NCBI GenBank assembly: GCA_949291295.1
Contig: CASEVE010000011.1
Location: 1-58,869, forward strand
Origin: an uncultured Olsenella sp.
GTDB taxonomy: Bacteria; Actinomycetota; Coriobacteriia; Coriobacteriales; Atopobiaceae
Reading direction: 5' to 3'
Length of the DNA: 58,869 nt
Both the position numbers and the translations under genes were made by a program. This document shows positions 7,845 through 16,088 of the stretch, piece after piece. A model generated the notes under the pieces. That model was not told the origin of the DNA and searched no databases. It worked only from the letters and a program-made list of their open reading frames with translations. Positions within the stretch are counted from its first letter, which is position 1, and every line of letters begins with the position of its first letter.

Positions 7845-9692
7845 ATGCTTGACCTGAGGCGCGTGCTCGCAAAGGGGCTCAGGAAGCCCGACCAGCCGGA
7901 ACTCTCAGAGCTCTGGACCCGCTGGGGCAAAGAGATCAGAGATGGCGAGAAGGACGTGGCGTCGTGTTCCCATCCGAGCCCGCTCTTTGCGCGCGACAGG
8001 TGGCGCTCGCTCAACGGCAGGTGGGAGTGCGCCTTTGTGGAGACTCCGGACGCCGCGCACGACTGGCGCACGGCCGAGCCGCCCGAGGGGGAGGCTTCCT
8101 GGCAGCAGATTCTTGTGCCCTTCTCGCCCGAGGCGCCGCTTTCTGGCGTGCGCCGTCAGCTGACGCCCGCCGAGCTCCTGTGGTATCGCCTTGACTTCCT
8201 GATGCCCGCCACGGAGCGCTCCGAGCGAGTGGTTCTGCACTTTGACGCCGTTGACTGGGCATGCTCCGTCTACCTCAACGGGGTGCGCCTTGGCGAGCAC
8301 ACGGGCGGATACCTGCCCTTCTCGTTTGACGTAACCGATGCTCTGCAGCCCTTTGAGAACCGTCTTGAGCTCTGCGTGCACGACCCCTCGGACACGGGGA
8401 CCCAGCTTCGCGGCAAGCAGCGCCTTGCGCGCGAGGGAATCTGGTACACGGCCCAGAGCGGCATCTGGCAGGACGTCTGGTATGAGATTGTCCCCGAGGC
8501 CCACATCGAGCGAATCTCCGTGGACGCCCGCGCGCAGGAGGGCAGGGTCGTCCTCTGCGCCCGCCTGGTGGGAGAGGGGACGCTCGACGCGCGCCTGTTT
8601 GACGGCGGACAGGAGATTGCCCGCACGATTAAGGTGTCGCGCGGCGAGGATGAGCTGAGCGTGACGCTGCCCGTGCCGAGCGTGCGTCCCTGGTCTCCGG
8701 ATGACCCGCACCTCTACGACCTTGAGCTTACGTTTGGCTCGGACCGCGTGCGGAGCTACTGCGCCTTTAGGACAGTTGAGGTGCGCCCCGACGAGCAGGG
8801 CGTGCCGCGCGTTTACCTCAACGGAGAGCCCATCTTCCTGAGGGGTGTGCTCGACCAGGGCTACTGGCCGGACGGTCTCATGACGGCGCCTTCCGAGGAG
8901 GCGCTCGAGCACGACATCTGCGCCATGAAGAAGCTCGGCTTCAATCTGCTGCGCAAGCACATCAAGGTGGAGCAGCGCCGCTTCTACGCCCTGTGCGACC
9001 GCCTGGGCATGCTCGTCTGGCAGGACGTCCCCTCCGGCGGCGGCGCCTACGACGCCGTGCACACGAGCTACCTGCCCACGCTCCTGCGCGCGAGCTGGAC
9101 GCGTCACGCCGACACGGGCCAGCGAGCGGCCAAACAGCTCTCGGCGGGTGACGAGGCGTATCGCCGCGAGTGGCTTAAGACCTGTGAGGGCATGGTGCGC
9201 CTGCTCGGCGGGCACCCCTGCGTGGCGGGCTGGGTGCTCTTCAACGAGGGTTGGGGGCAGTTTGACGCGCGCTCGGCATGCGAGCTGGTGCGCGAGCTCG
9301 ATCCCACGCGCCCCGTGGACGCCACGAGCGGATGGTACGACCGTCGCTGCGGAGACTTCTTCAGCGTGCACAACTACTTCCGGCCGCTCGCGGTCTGGCG
9401 CGACCCGGCGTGTCGCCGTCGCTGCGACCAGCCGACGCGGGCCTTTGTGATCTCGGAGTTTGGCGGCGTGAACTGGGTGGTCTCGGGATACGGCTGCGTG
9501 GCGGGGTCATATGGCTACGATGCCGCGACAGATGGCGAGGAGTATGCCAAGAAGGTCCGCGCCCTTCTTTCCCGTGCGGACGAGCTTGAGGCAGAGGGCC
9601 TTGCGGGCTACGTCTACACCCAGCTCAGCGACGTCGAGGCCGAGAGCAACGGCCTTCTCACCTACGACCGCCTCGTCTCCAAGCTCCCATGA
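7845..9692 (+). CDS. Glycoside hydrolase family 2 protein (615 aa)
   Basis: Retaining beta-glycosidase of the beta-galactosidase/glucuronidase/mannosidase group. It has an N-terminal jelly-roll sugar-binding domain (about residues 45-200), an Ig-like domain (about 200-300) and a TIM barrel. The acid/base is E468 in FNEGWGQFD, and the nucleophile is E538 in ISEFGGVNW. There is no signal peptide, so it acts on imported oligosaccharides in the cytoplasm. An in-frame ATG at 7797 lies inside the inverted repeat; I prefer ATG 7845, which gives a normal N-terminus, though the ribosome-binding site (AGACGGAG) is modest. Sugar specificity cannot be told from sequence alone. Confidence 0.9.
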   Translation: MLDLRRVLAKGLRKPDQPELSELWTRWGKEIRDGEKDVASCSHPSPLFARDRWRSLNGRWECAFVETPDAAHDWRTAEPPEGEASWQQILVPFSPEAPLSGVRRQLTPAELLWYRLDFLMPATERSERVVLHFDAVDWACSVYLNGVRLGEHTGGYLPFSFDVTDALQPFENRLELCVHDPSDTGTQLRGKQRLAREGIWYTAQSGIWQDVWYEIVPEAHIERISVDARAQEGRVVLCARLVGEGTLDARLFDGGQEIARTIKVSRGEDELSVTLPVPSVRPWSPDDPHLYDLELTFGSDRVRSYCAFRTVEVRPDEQGVPRVYLNGEPIFLRGVLDQGYWPDGLMTAPSEEALEHDICAMKKLGFNLLRKHIKVEQRRFYALCDRLGMLVWQDVPSGGGAYDAVHTSYLPTLLRASWTRHADTGQRAAKQLSAGDEAYRREWLKTCEGMVRLLGGHPCVAGWVLFNEGWGQFDARSACELVRELDPTRPVDATSGWYDRRCGDFFSVHNYFRPLAVWRDPACRRRCDQPTRAFVISEFGGVNWVVSGYGCVAGSYGYDAATDGEEYAKKVRALLSRADELEAEGLAGYVYTQLSDVEAESNGLLTYDRLVSKLP

Positions 9693-9740
9693 TGACAAAG
9701 GTGATGACAAAGGTGACAGGGTAAACTGTCAGGTTTGGCT
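9692..9740. repeat. Copy of the TGACAGGGTAAACTGTCA repeat family
   Basis: Two ATGACAAAGGTG repeats followed by GTGACAGGGTAAACTGTCA, which contains an interrupted TGACA/TGTCA dyad. It begins at the stop codon of the GH2 gene. The same unit recurs near 10.93, 18.74, 30.97-31.14 and 41.13 kb. Confidence 0.8.
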
Positions 9741-9803
9741 GTCGGGCCGCCCGCCGCGCGCCGCCCCCCTGCCGCCTTCCGCCGAGAAGCGATTTCAGCT
9801 AGC

Positions 9804-9833
9804 TTGACGCTCTTCTCGCCGCTCCGCTACGTT
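9804..9833 (+). promoter_or_regulatory. Possible promoter for the DUF5648 protein
   Basis: TTGACG (9804-9809) and TACGTT (9828-9833) are separated by 18 bp. The -10 matches the consensus only weakly. The spacer contains CTTCTCGCC, the short motif common in this window. The downstream gene begins at 9872. Confidence 0.35.
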
Positions 9834-9871
9834 GCACATACGGCTGTCAAATCGCAAGGAAAGGAGCAGGG

Positions 9872-10870
9872 ATGAGCGGATCACTTACCAGAAGGGCAAG
9901 GGGCGCACTCGTGGTCCTTTTTGCCGTGCTGGCGGTCGTTTTTGTCCCCGGCGTGGCAAAGGCGGAGATTCCGGAGTGGGCGAAGGGGGCCAACATTCTT
10001 GAGAGGAGCTTTAGGGAGGATTTCCTCAACGACGAGGAACACGGCCAGGTCTACATGTTCCGCCTCTACAACCCCTACACCGGCGAGCACTTCTACACCA
10101 GCGAGAAGGTCGAGAAGGACTCGCTCGTCGAGGTGGGTTGGCGCTACGAGTGCCTGGGCTGGATCGCGCCCACTAAGTCCGATACTCCGGTCTACCGTCT
10201 CTACAACCCCTGGGTCGAGGGCGGCGACCACCACTACACCACGAGTAAGGCCGAGCGCGACGCCTGCATAGAGGCCGGCTGGACCGACGAGGGCATCGGC
10301 TGGTACTCCGCAGACGAGAAGGGCGGCGAGCCGCTCCTGCGCCAGTACAACCCGTACGCGGAGACCGGCACGCACAACTACACCACGAACAAGGTCGAGA
10401 ATGACGCGCTTGTGGAAGCTGGCTGGGAGGAAGAGGGAATTGGCTGGTACGGCGTGAAGCCCACGGCTCCTGCGGACCTTGAGGCATTTGAGAAGTACGC
10501 GTACCGTGGCTACCTCGAGCCCTACGAGCAGGCGCTCTACAGCTTCCTGATTGATGGGTACTCTCTCAGCGAGTCCGTTGGCGGCCTGTCTCTGGCCCTT
10601 GAGACGTCCCCGGACTTTTCCGATGGCTTCTGGCTCCAGAGCTCGGAGTACTACGCGTTCTCCATTCTCCTTAAGTACGGAGATGAGCATGGTGTTGAGT
10701 ACAACCTCTACGATATGAGCGACGCCGAGGCGGTCGAGCTTCTCCAGAAGGCGGGAGGCGCCACGGACGCTCAGCTCACGGTGTACCTGCAGCAGATTGG
10801 CTTTAGCTATGAGCTGTCCGTTGAGGGTATCGAGTGCCTACATGACGAGGTTCCCTTCGATAGGGGCTAG
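9872..10870 (+). CDS. Secreted DUF5648-repeat protein (332 aa)
   Basis: The N-terminal signal peptide (basic RRAR, hydrophobic core, AKA cleavage near residue 31) directs export. Residues about 48-195 hold three repeats of the DUF5648 type, each with YN-----GEHFYT / HHYTT / HNYTT followed by GW-Y-G-GWY. The same module occurs three times at the C-terminus of the papain-like protein at 47.8 kb. The module is common in secreted proteins of gut Gram-positives and is thought to act in surface or glycan contact, but its function is not established. The C-terminal 130 residues are unlike anything I recognise. A good terminator follows at 10901. Confidence 0.85.
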   Translation: MSGSLTRRARGALVVLFAVLAVVFVPGVAKAEIPEWAKGANILERSFREDFLNDEEHGQVYMFRLYNPYTGEHFYTSEKVEKDSLVEVGWRYECLGWIAPTKSDTPVYRLYNPWVEGGDHHYTTSKAERDACIEAGWTDEGIGWYSADEKGGEPLLRQYNPYAETGTHNYTTNKVENDALVEAGWEEEGIGWYGVKPTAPADLEAFEKYAYRGYLEPYEQALYSFLIDGYSLSESVGGLSLALETSPDFSDGFWLQSSEYYAFSILLKYGDEHGVEYNLYDMSDAEAVELLQKAGGATDAQLTVYLQQIGFSYELSVEGIECLHDEVPFDRG

Positions 10871-10900
10871 GCCTCTCTGTAGGTGATTCGCACGCATCGG

Positions 10901-10930
10901 GGCGCCACCAGATTCGGTGGCGCCCTTTTA
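10901..10930 (+). terminator. Intrinsic terminator after the DUF5648 gene
   Basis: GGCGCCACC pairs with GGTGGCGCC around a short loop and is followed by CTTTTA. This is a classic rho-independent terminator. Confidence 0.85.
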
Positions 10931-11024
10931 TGACAAAGGTTATGACAAAGGTGACAGGGTAAACTGTCAAGTTTTGACAAAGGTGACAGGGTAAACTGTC
11001 AGGTTTCAGGGGCTGACTGTCAGG
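10931..11024. repeat. Two tandem copies of the TGACAGGGTAAACTGTCA repeat
   Basis: Two copies of the GACAAAGGTGACAGGGTAAA unit (starting near 10942 and 10975) are followed by a partial third copy (GACTGTCAGG). They lie directly after the terminator and end about 75 bp before tmk. Confidence 0.8.
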
Positions 11025-11100
11025 CTCGCGCGAGATGGTTTTCTCGCGTTGGAGGGCGCCGCGCGCTACCATGGAAGGGTTAACCAACCGAGGGAGGGCC

Positions 11101-11733
11101 ATGGGTACAGGCGGAATCTTCATCACGCTCGAGGGAGCGGACGGCTGCGGCAAATCGACGCAGGCAGAGCTCATCGCCGGCGCGCTCGAGGCCGCGGGCA
11201 AAGAGCTCGTGCGCCTGCGCGAGCCCGGCGGCACCCCCATCTCCGAGAAGATCCGCGCGCTGCTGCTCGACCCGGCAAACGTCGAGATGGTGCCGGAGGC
11301 CGAGCTCATGCTCTACGAGGCCAGTCGCGCCCAGCTCACGCGCGAGGTCATCGAGCCCGCCCTTGCACGCGGCGCCGTGGTCCTGTGCGACCGCTACTAC
11401 GACTCCACCTACGCCTACCAGGCCGGCGGCCGCGGCATCGACGACGTCCTCGTCCGTCGCGCCAACGCGCTCGGCAGCTGCGGGCGCATGCCCGACCGCA
11501 CGCTCGTCTTCGACCTCGAGCCGTCGGTCGCCTTCGCTCGCGCCACGGCGGGCGGGGCCGACCGCATGGAGGCCGAGGGCCTTGCCTTCCAGGAGCGCGT
11601 GCGCGCCGCGTACCTGCGCCTCGCCGAGCAGGAGCCCAACCGCGTGCGTCTCGTCGATGCATCCGGCGAGAAGGACGCGGTTCTCGCCCGCGCGCTCGAT
11701 GCCCTCAGCGACCTCGTGGACGTGTGCGCCTGA
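11101..11733 (+). CDS. tmk: Thymidylate kinase (210 aa)
   Basis: Phosphorylates dTMP to dTDP with ATP, an essential step of dTTP synthesis. The P-loop is GADGCGKST near the N-terminus; the DRYYDSTYAYQ motif supplies the DRY/H nucleotide-binding signature. Length is typical. The start is ATG at 11101 with GAGGGAGGG just upstream; the longer open frame from 11035 has no such site. The stop codon overlaps the holB start (TGATG), so the two are translationally coupled. tmk-holB-ricT is a conserved order in Gram-positive bacteria. Confidence 0.97.
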   Translation: MGTGGIFITLEGADGCGKSTQAELIAGALEAAGKELVRLREPGGTPISEKIRALLLDPANVEMVPEAELMLYEASRAQLTREVIEPALARGAVVLCDRYYDSTYAYQAGGRGIDDVLVRRANALGSCGRMPDRTLVFDLEPSVAFARATAGGADRMEAEGLAFQERVRAAYLRLAEQEPNRVRLVDASGEKDAVLARALDALSDLVDVCA

Positions 11734-12860
11734 TGCCCGCTGCCCTCGACAGTCTCTCCGACCAGCCCCGCGTGCGCGTTTTTCTCGCAACCGCCGTTGC
11801 CGAGAAGCGCCTCTCCCATGCCTACCTCTTTGTGGGCGCACCGGGATCGGGCAAGCACGAGGCGGCCGAGGCCCTGGCCAAGTGCGTGGTGTGCCCAAAC
11901 GGCGGCGACGCAACCTGTGACGAGTGCCGCCGCGTGGCGCATCGCACCCATCCCGACGTCCGCTGGCTCATGCCCGGCAGCGCGACAGGCTACCTCGTGG
12001 CGCAGATCCGCGAGGTCATCGACGACGTGAGCCTTGCGCCCACGCGGGCCCGCACCAAGGTCTATGTGTTCGAGCGCGCCGAGCTGCTCCGCGGAACGGC
12101 GGCAAACGCCCTGCTCAAGACCCTTGAGGAGCCGCCCGCCAGCGTGATGTTCATCCTGTGCGCCAGAACCGTCGCCTCGATGCTTCCCACCATCGTCTCC
12201 CGCTGCCAGCAGGTGCCCTTCCGCGCGACCTCTCCGAGGGCGGCCCTCGAGGCCGTGATGCGCTCCTGCGCAACGGACGAGCAGGAGGCCCGCATTGCCC
12301 TCGCCGTTGCGGGAACGCCCACGCGCGCGACGGAGTTCCTTCAGTCCACCGCGCGCCGGCAGGTTCGTCGACTCGTGGTGGGCGCGATTGACGCACTTGC
12401 CCGCGATGACTCCTGGGACGTCCTTCTCGCCGCGCGCGAGATCGTGGGGGCGGTCTCCGTTCCGCTTGCCGACGTCAAGCAGGCCCAGGAGGACGCGCTC
12501 AGGGAGACCCAGGACTTTCTTACCGCCGCCGCGCTCAAGCAGGTGGAGGACGCCAACAAGCGCGAGCTTACCGCCCGCGAGCGTTCGGGTATGATGGAAG
12601 CTCTGGCGGCAATCGAGTCGCTGCTGCGCGACGTGCTCGTTCGCTGCGAGGATGTCTCGGAGAGCATCGTCAACGAGGACGCCGCCGCCGCGGTCGATCG
12701 TATCGCCGCCGGCTGCACCACCGCGGGGCCCCTGCGCGCACTCGATGCCGTGACGCGCGCACGCGGCGACCTCGCCCGCAACGTATCACCCCAGCTGACC
12801 CTTGAGGTCATGCTTCTTCGCATCAAGGAGGCACTCGCATGCCGACCGTCATTCCGGTGA
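11733..12860 (+). CDS. holB: DNA polymerase III delta' subunit (375 aa)
   Basis: AAA+ clamp-loader subunit that helps load the sliding clamp onto primed DNA. Visible are a P-loop-like GAPGSGKHEAAE near residue 31, a zinc-binding four-cysteine segment (CVVCPNGGDATCDEC), the LLKTLEEPP sensor region and the VSRCQQV arginine finger (SRC motif). The C-terminal half is helical and less conserved, as usual. It starts at ATG 11733, overlapping the tmk stop, and its end overlaps the ricT start by 22 bp. Confidence 0.93.
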   Translation: MPAALDSLSDQPRVRVFLATAVAEKRLSHAYLFVGAPGSGKHEAAEALAKCVVCPNGGDATCDECRRVAHRTHPDVRWLMPGSATGYLVAQIREVIDDVSLAPTRARTKVYVFERAELLRGTAANALLKTLEEPPASVMFILCARTVASMLPTIVSRCQQVPFRATSPRAALEAVMRSCATDEQEARIALAVAGTPTRATEFLQSTARRQVRRLVVGAIDALARDDSWDVLLAAREIVGAVSVPLADVKQAQEDALRETQDFLTAAALKQVEDANKRELTARERSGMMEALAAIESLLRDVLVRCEDVSESIVNEDAAAAVDRIAAGCTTAGPLRALDAVTRARGDLARNVSPQLTLEVMLLRIKEALACRPSFR

Positions 12861-14380
12861 AGTTCACCTATGCCGCGCGCGACCTCTGGTTCGACCCGGC
12901 CGAGACCGGTGCCCAGGAGGGCGACCACGTCATCTGCACCACCGAGCGCGGGCGCGAGATCGGCCTTGCCACGGCCGACGCGCGCGAGGTGACGCCCGAG
13001 GAGCTCGCCGAGACGATCGGCGGCGCCCAGCTGCGCCCCGTCGACCGCATTGCCACCGAGGAGGACCTCGAGCGCGCCGACGAGCTCGCCCGTCGCGGCG
13101 AGGACGCCATGCCCGCCTTCCGCCGCCACGTGGCGGAGTCCGGCCTGGACATGAAGCCCGTGGGCGTGGAGTACCTCTTCGACGGCGAGAAGGCCGTGTG
13201 CTACTTTGCCGCGGAGGAGCGCGTGGACTTCCGCCAGCTCGTGCGCGACCTCGCGCGCGAGTTCCACGTGCGCATCGACATGCGCCAGATCGGCGTGCGC
13301 GAGGAGGCCGCCATCGTGGGCGGCTACGGTCACTGCGGCCAGGAGCTCTGCTGCCGCCGCTTTGCCACGGGCTTTGACCCGGTCTCCATCCGCATGGCCA
13401 AGGAGCAGGACCTCCCCCTCAACTCAACCAAGATCTCCGGCGCGTGCGGCCGCCTCATGTGCTGCCTGCGCTACGAGTTTGAGGCGTATCGCGACTTCAA
13501 GACGCGTGCGCCCAAGCGCAACGCCGTGATCGACACGCCGCTCGGCAAGGGCAAGATCGTGGAGTACGACACGCCCAAGGAGCAGATCGTCCTGCGCCTT
13601 GAGAGCGGCAAGCAGATTCGCGTGGCGCTCGCCGACATGACGGCCTCCGAGGCCGCGCACAAGAAGAGCGAGGAGCTGGGCTGCCCCTGCCGTCCGGACA
13701 CCGTGACGCGCGAGGTGCTCGACCGCCTGCAGTCCCCGGACGTCCAGATGGCCCTCGCCGAGCTCGACCGCAAGAACGGCGTGCTCACGGAGCCCGAGGT
13801 AGACACGGCCGATCTCTTCGTGGAGACGCGCCGCAAGCGTCGCCGCGCCTCGGGTGGGGCGCAGGCTGGCGAGAAGAACGAGGGTGCTGTCGCGTCCTTT
13901 GGTTCTGGTTCCGGCTCCGGCTCTGGAGATGAGGCTTCTGCCTCGACGCGCCGTCGTCGCAAGCGTCGTCCGGGCGATGGCGGTGCCGCGCCCGCCCAGG
14001 AGCAGACCGCTCAGCAGCAGACGACGCGTCGCCGCCGTCACCACCAGGTGGCCGAAGGTGGCTCGGCCGATGGGTCCCAGCAGCCCCAGGCCCAGCTTCC
14101 GGCCAAGCGCACGCGCCGGCCGGGCGACAAGGGCGGCCTCGGCGAGAAGGGCACGCAGCCTCGCGGCATGCAGCCCTCGCGCAAGAAGCGCGCCCAGCAG
14201 GCCGCGGCCCAGCAGGGCGGCGATCGTCCGAACCCCAAGCATATGGGCGGCCAGCCGTCTCAGGGTGGCCCGAAGCCGCAGCCGGGCGCGGAGGGTGCCG
14301 CCAAGGCGCGCCGTCGCCGTCGCCGCGGCGGCCGCGGACGCGGCGGCAGCTGCGAGGGCGGAGCGCCCGCCGGCGAGTAG
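12839..14380 (+). CDS. ricT: PSP1-domain protein, RicT/YaaT family (513 aa)
   Basis: In Bacillus, RicT (YaaT) joins RicA and RicF in a complex that binds iron-sulfur clusters and supports RNase Y-dependent mRNA maturation and development. Residues 1-270 form the PSP1 region, with the cysteine motifs GHCGQELCC and SGACGRLMCCLRYE that match the cluster-binding site. Residues about 320-513 are an unusual disordered tail rich in Arg, Lys, Gln, Gly and Pro, which makes the protein nearly twice the family's usual length and might bind RNA. RicA and RicF are not in this window. The start is ATG at 12839, inside the end of holB. Confidence 0.9.
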   Translation: MPTVIPVKFTYAARDLWFDPAETGAQEGDHVICTTERGREIGLATADAREVTPEELAETIGGAQLRPVDRIATEEDLERADELARRGEDAMPAFRRHVAESGLDMKPVGVEYLFDGEKAVCYFAAEERVDFRQLVRDLAREFHVRIDMRQIGVREEAAIVGGYGHCGQELCCRRFATGFDPVSIRMAKEQDLPLNSTKISGACGRLMCCLRYEFEAYRDFKTRAPKRNAVIDTPLGKGKIVEYDTPKEQIVLRLESGKQIRVALADMTASEAAHKKSEELGCPCRPDTVTREVLDRLQSPDVQMALAELDRKNGVLTEPEVDTADLFVETRRKRRRASGGAQAGEKNEGAVASFGSGSGSGSGDEASASTRRRRKRRPGDGGAAPAQEQTAQQQTTRRRRHHQVAEGGSADGSQQPQAQLPAKRTRRPGDKGGLGEKGTQPRGMQPSRKKRAQQAAAQQGGDRPNPKHMGGQPSQGGPKPQPGAEGAAKARRRRRRGGRGRGGSCEGGAPAGE

Positions 14381-14453
14381 CGGCGAGAGGCTCTTCTCGC
14401 CGTGCGTCTGCGGGGTGCGCTGGTGGGATGCGTTGGGCGCACTGGGCGCCGAG

Positions 14454-14814
14454 GCCGAGAAATGCTGGAGAGTGTATCGCCGACGGCCCGGGTGCGCCGA
14501 TAAATCCGGGCTGGTGTACCGCTGTCGGCTCGGGCGTGCCGCGGAATGCTGGCGGGTGTACTGCCGTCAATCGAGGCATGCCGATAAAACCCAGCGACTG
14601 TACCGCCGTCGCTAGGAGCGAGCCGAGAAATCCCAGCGACTGTACTGCCGTCGGTCAAAGCATGCCGCGGAAACTCGGCGGGCGTACCGCAATCGACGTG
14701 AGCACGCCGATAAAACCCGGTGAGTGTACCGCCATCGGTCAAGACCTGCCGCGAAAACCCGACTGGTGTACCGCAATCGACGTAAGTGCGCCGAGAAAAC
14801 CCGCCCTCTGTACC
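14454..14814 (-). repeat. Motif array 2, left arm: nine inverted units at 42-bp period
   Basis: Reverse-orientation units (GCCGAGAAA, 11 variable bases, GTACC on the + strand) begin at 14454, 14496, 14538, 14580, 14622, 14664, 14706, 14748 and 14790. Every step is exactly 42 bp. The 17-base spacers within this arm resemble each other (for example GCCGTCGGTCAAAGCAT, GCCATCGGTCAAGACCT). The 14381-15287 gap between ricT and the PASTA gene contains no supportable gene. Confidence 0.9.
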
Positions 14815-14853
14815 GCGTGCGGACCGCCTGAGAGCCTTCGCGGCGTACTGCGT

Positions 14854-15161
14854 GGTACAGAGGCAAGTGTTTCTCGGCAGTCACTGGTACATCTGTCCGG
14901 ATTTCTCGGCGATTGACCTGGGCTGACGGTACACCAGCCCGGATTTGTCGGCGCACCCGGGCCACCGGCGGTACACCCGCCGCCATTCCGCGGCGCACCC
15001 GGGCCACCGGCGGTACACCCGCTGGCATTCCGCGGCACGCCCGGGCCGTCAGCGGTACGCCTGCCAGTTTTTCTCGGCACCCCTAGGCAGTCGGTGGTAC
15101 ACCCGTTGGCATTCAGTGGCGTCCCGGGCCGTCGGCGGTACACTCGCCGGATTTCCTCGGC
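14854..15161 (+). repeat. Motif array 2, right arm: eight forward units
   Basis: Units begin at 14854, 14886, 14928, 14970, 15012, 15054, 15096 and 15137. Steps are 32, 42, 42, 42, 42, 42 and 41 bp. The motif is GGTAC, 11 variable bases, TTTCTCGGC, degenerating to ATTCCGCGGC in the middle units. The GTACC/GGTAC ends of both arms face a 39-base centre. Confidence 0.9.
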
Positions 15162-15287
15162 ACCCACCCGCACCGACCACCGGGCCGCGGCAAAGCGCCA
15201 GCACAAGCTGTCCGCAGGCAATCTCGCTGGATAGATGGGTATAAAAAAGAAGCCATCTCAAAGAGCTCCCGACTAAAGGAGGCGCTT

Positions 15288-16055
15288 GTGGATGCGATGC
15301 TGAGCCGCCGCACGGCAGTGAGGGCAGGTGCCCTTGTCGCATTTTCGCTGGTCGCAGGAGGTGCCTCTGCCTGCACTAATACGGGCGATCAGGTCGAGGA
15401 GGCCGGCCAGTTTGACCGCCTGATTGGGACGGACCCTCAAGAGGCGTGGGAGACGCTCGTGAGCGAGGGGTGGTTTCCCACCCTCAAGCGCTACCCAAAC
15501 GGTGGTACCGCAGGAACGGTTGCCCTCATCGAGCATAACGACCAGACGCATTTCTCGGCGGATGCGTGCCACGACGTTGAGGGCACGCTGCACGAGGAGC
15601 TCGAGGGCACCGAGTGGCAGGGCGGTCTTGACGTGTGGCTGGCCGGAATGTCGCAGATACCCCCGCACATCATCGGGGCATCACGGACGGAGGGCGTCGA
15701 GCAGCTTGAGGAGGCCGGCTTCACGGACGTTCAGGTGATCGAAGAGGGAGACGTGGACGCAAGCCACAACAGGGTCAAGGCGTGCGACCCCGCTCCCATC
15801 TCCTGGGCGCTTCTGGACGAGGAGGTCGCTCTGACCATCACGAGCGACGTGGAGATGCCGGACCTTGTTGGGATGACGCCCGTTGACGCCTCCGCGGAGC
15901 TCATTCGAGTTGGCCTTGTCCCCGATCCGGAGGTGCTCACCAACGAGGGGTACTACGGAAGAAACCCCGTCGTGACCTCGACCTCCGTTCCGGCGGGCTC
16001 TACCGTCCGTGTGGGGGACACGATTGTCGTGGAGTATTCCGAGCCTGTCTCGTAG
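15288..16055 (+). CDS. Secreted lipoprotein with a PASTA-like domain (255 aa)
   Basis: The N-terminus has SRRTAVRAG followed by a hydrophobic stretch and ASAC. It therefore looks like a twin-arginine signal with a weak lipobox, which would anchor the protein outside the membrane and fits the Tat genes at 3.6 kb. Residues about 120-250 contain two PASTA-like segments (clearest MPDLVGMTPVDASAELIRVG), a fold that in other proteins binds peptidoglycan fragments. The middle region is unassigned. GTG at 15288 is preferred because AAAGGAGG sits 5 bases upstream; ATG 15297 is a possible alternative. Its end lies 33 bp from the convergent transglutaminase-like gene. Confidence 0.75.
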   Translation: MDAMLSRRTAVRAGALVAFSLVAGGASACTNTGDQVEEAGQFDRLIGTDPQEAWETLVSEGWFPTLKRYPNGGTAGTVALIEHNDQTHFSADACHDVEGTLHEELEGTEWQGGLDVWLAGMSQIPPHIIGASRTEGVEQLEEAGFTDVQVIEEGDVDASHNRVKACDPAPISWALLDEEVALTITSDVEMPDLVGMTPVDASAELIRVGLVPDPEVLTNEGYYGRNPVVTSTSVPAGSTVRVGDTIVVEYSEPVS

Positions 16056-16088
16056 TGGCGTCTTGGGGTCGCTGCCTCCGTCCTTGGG

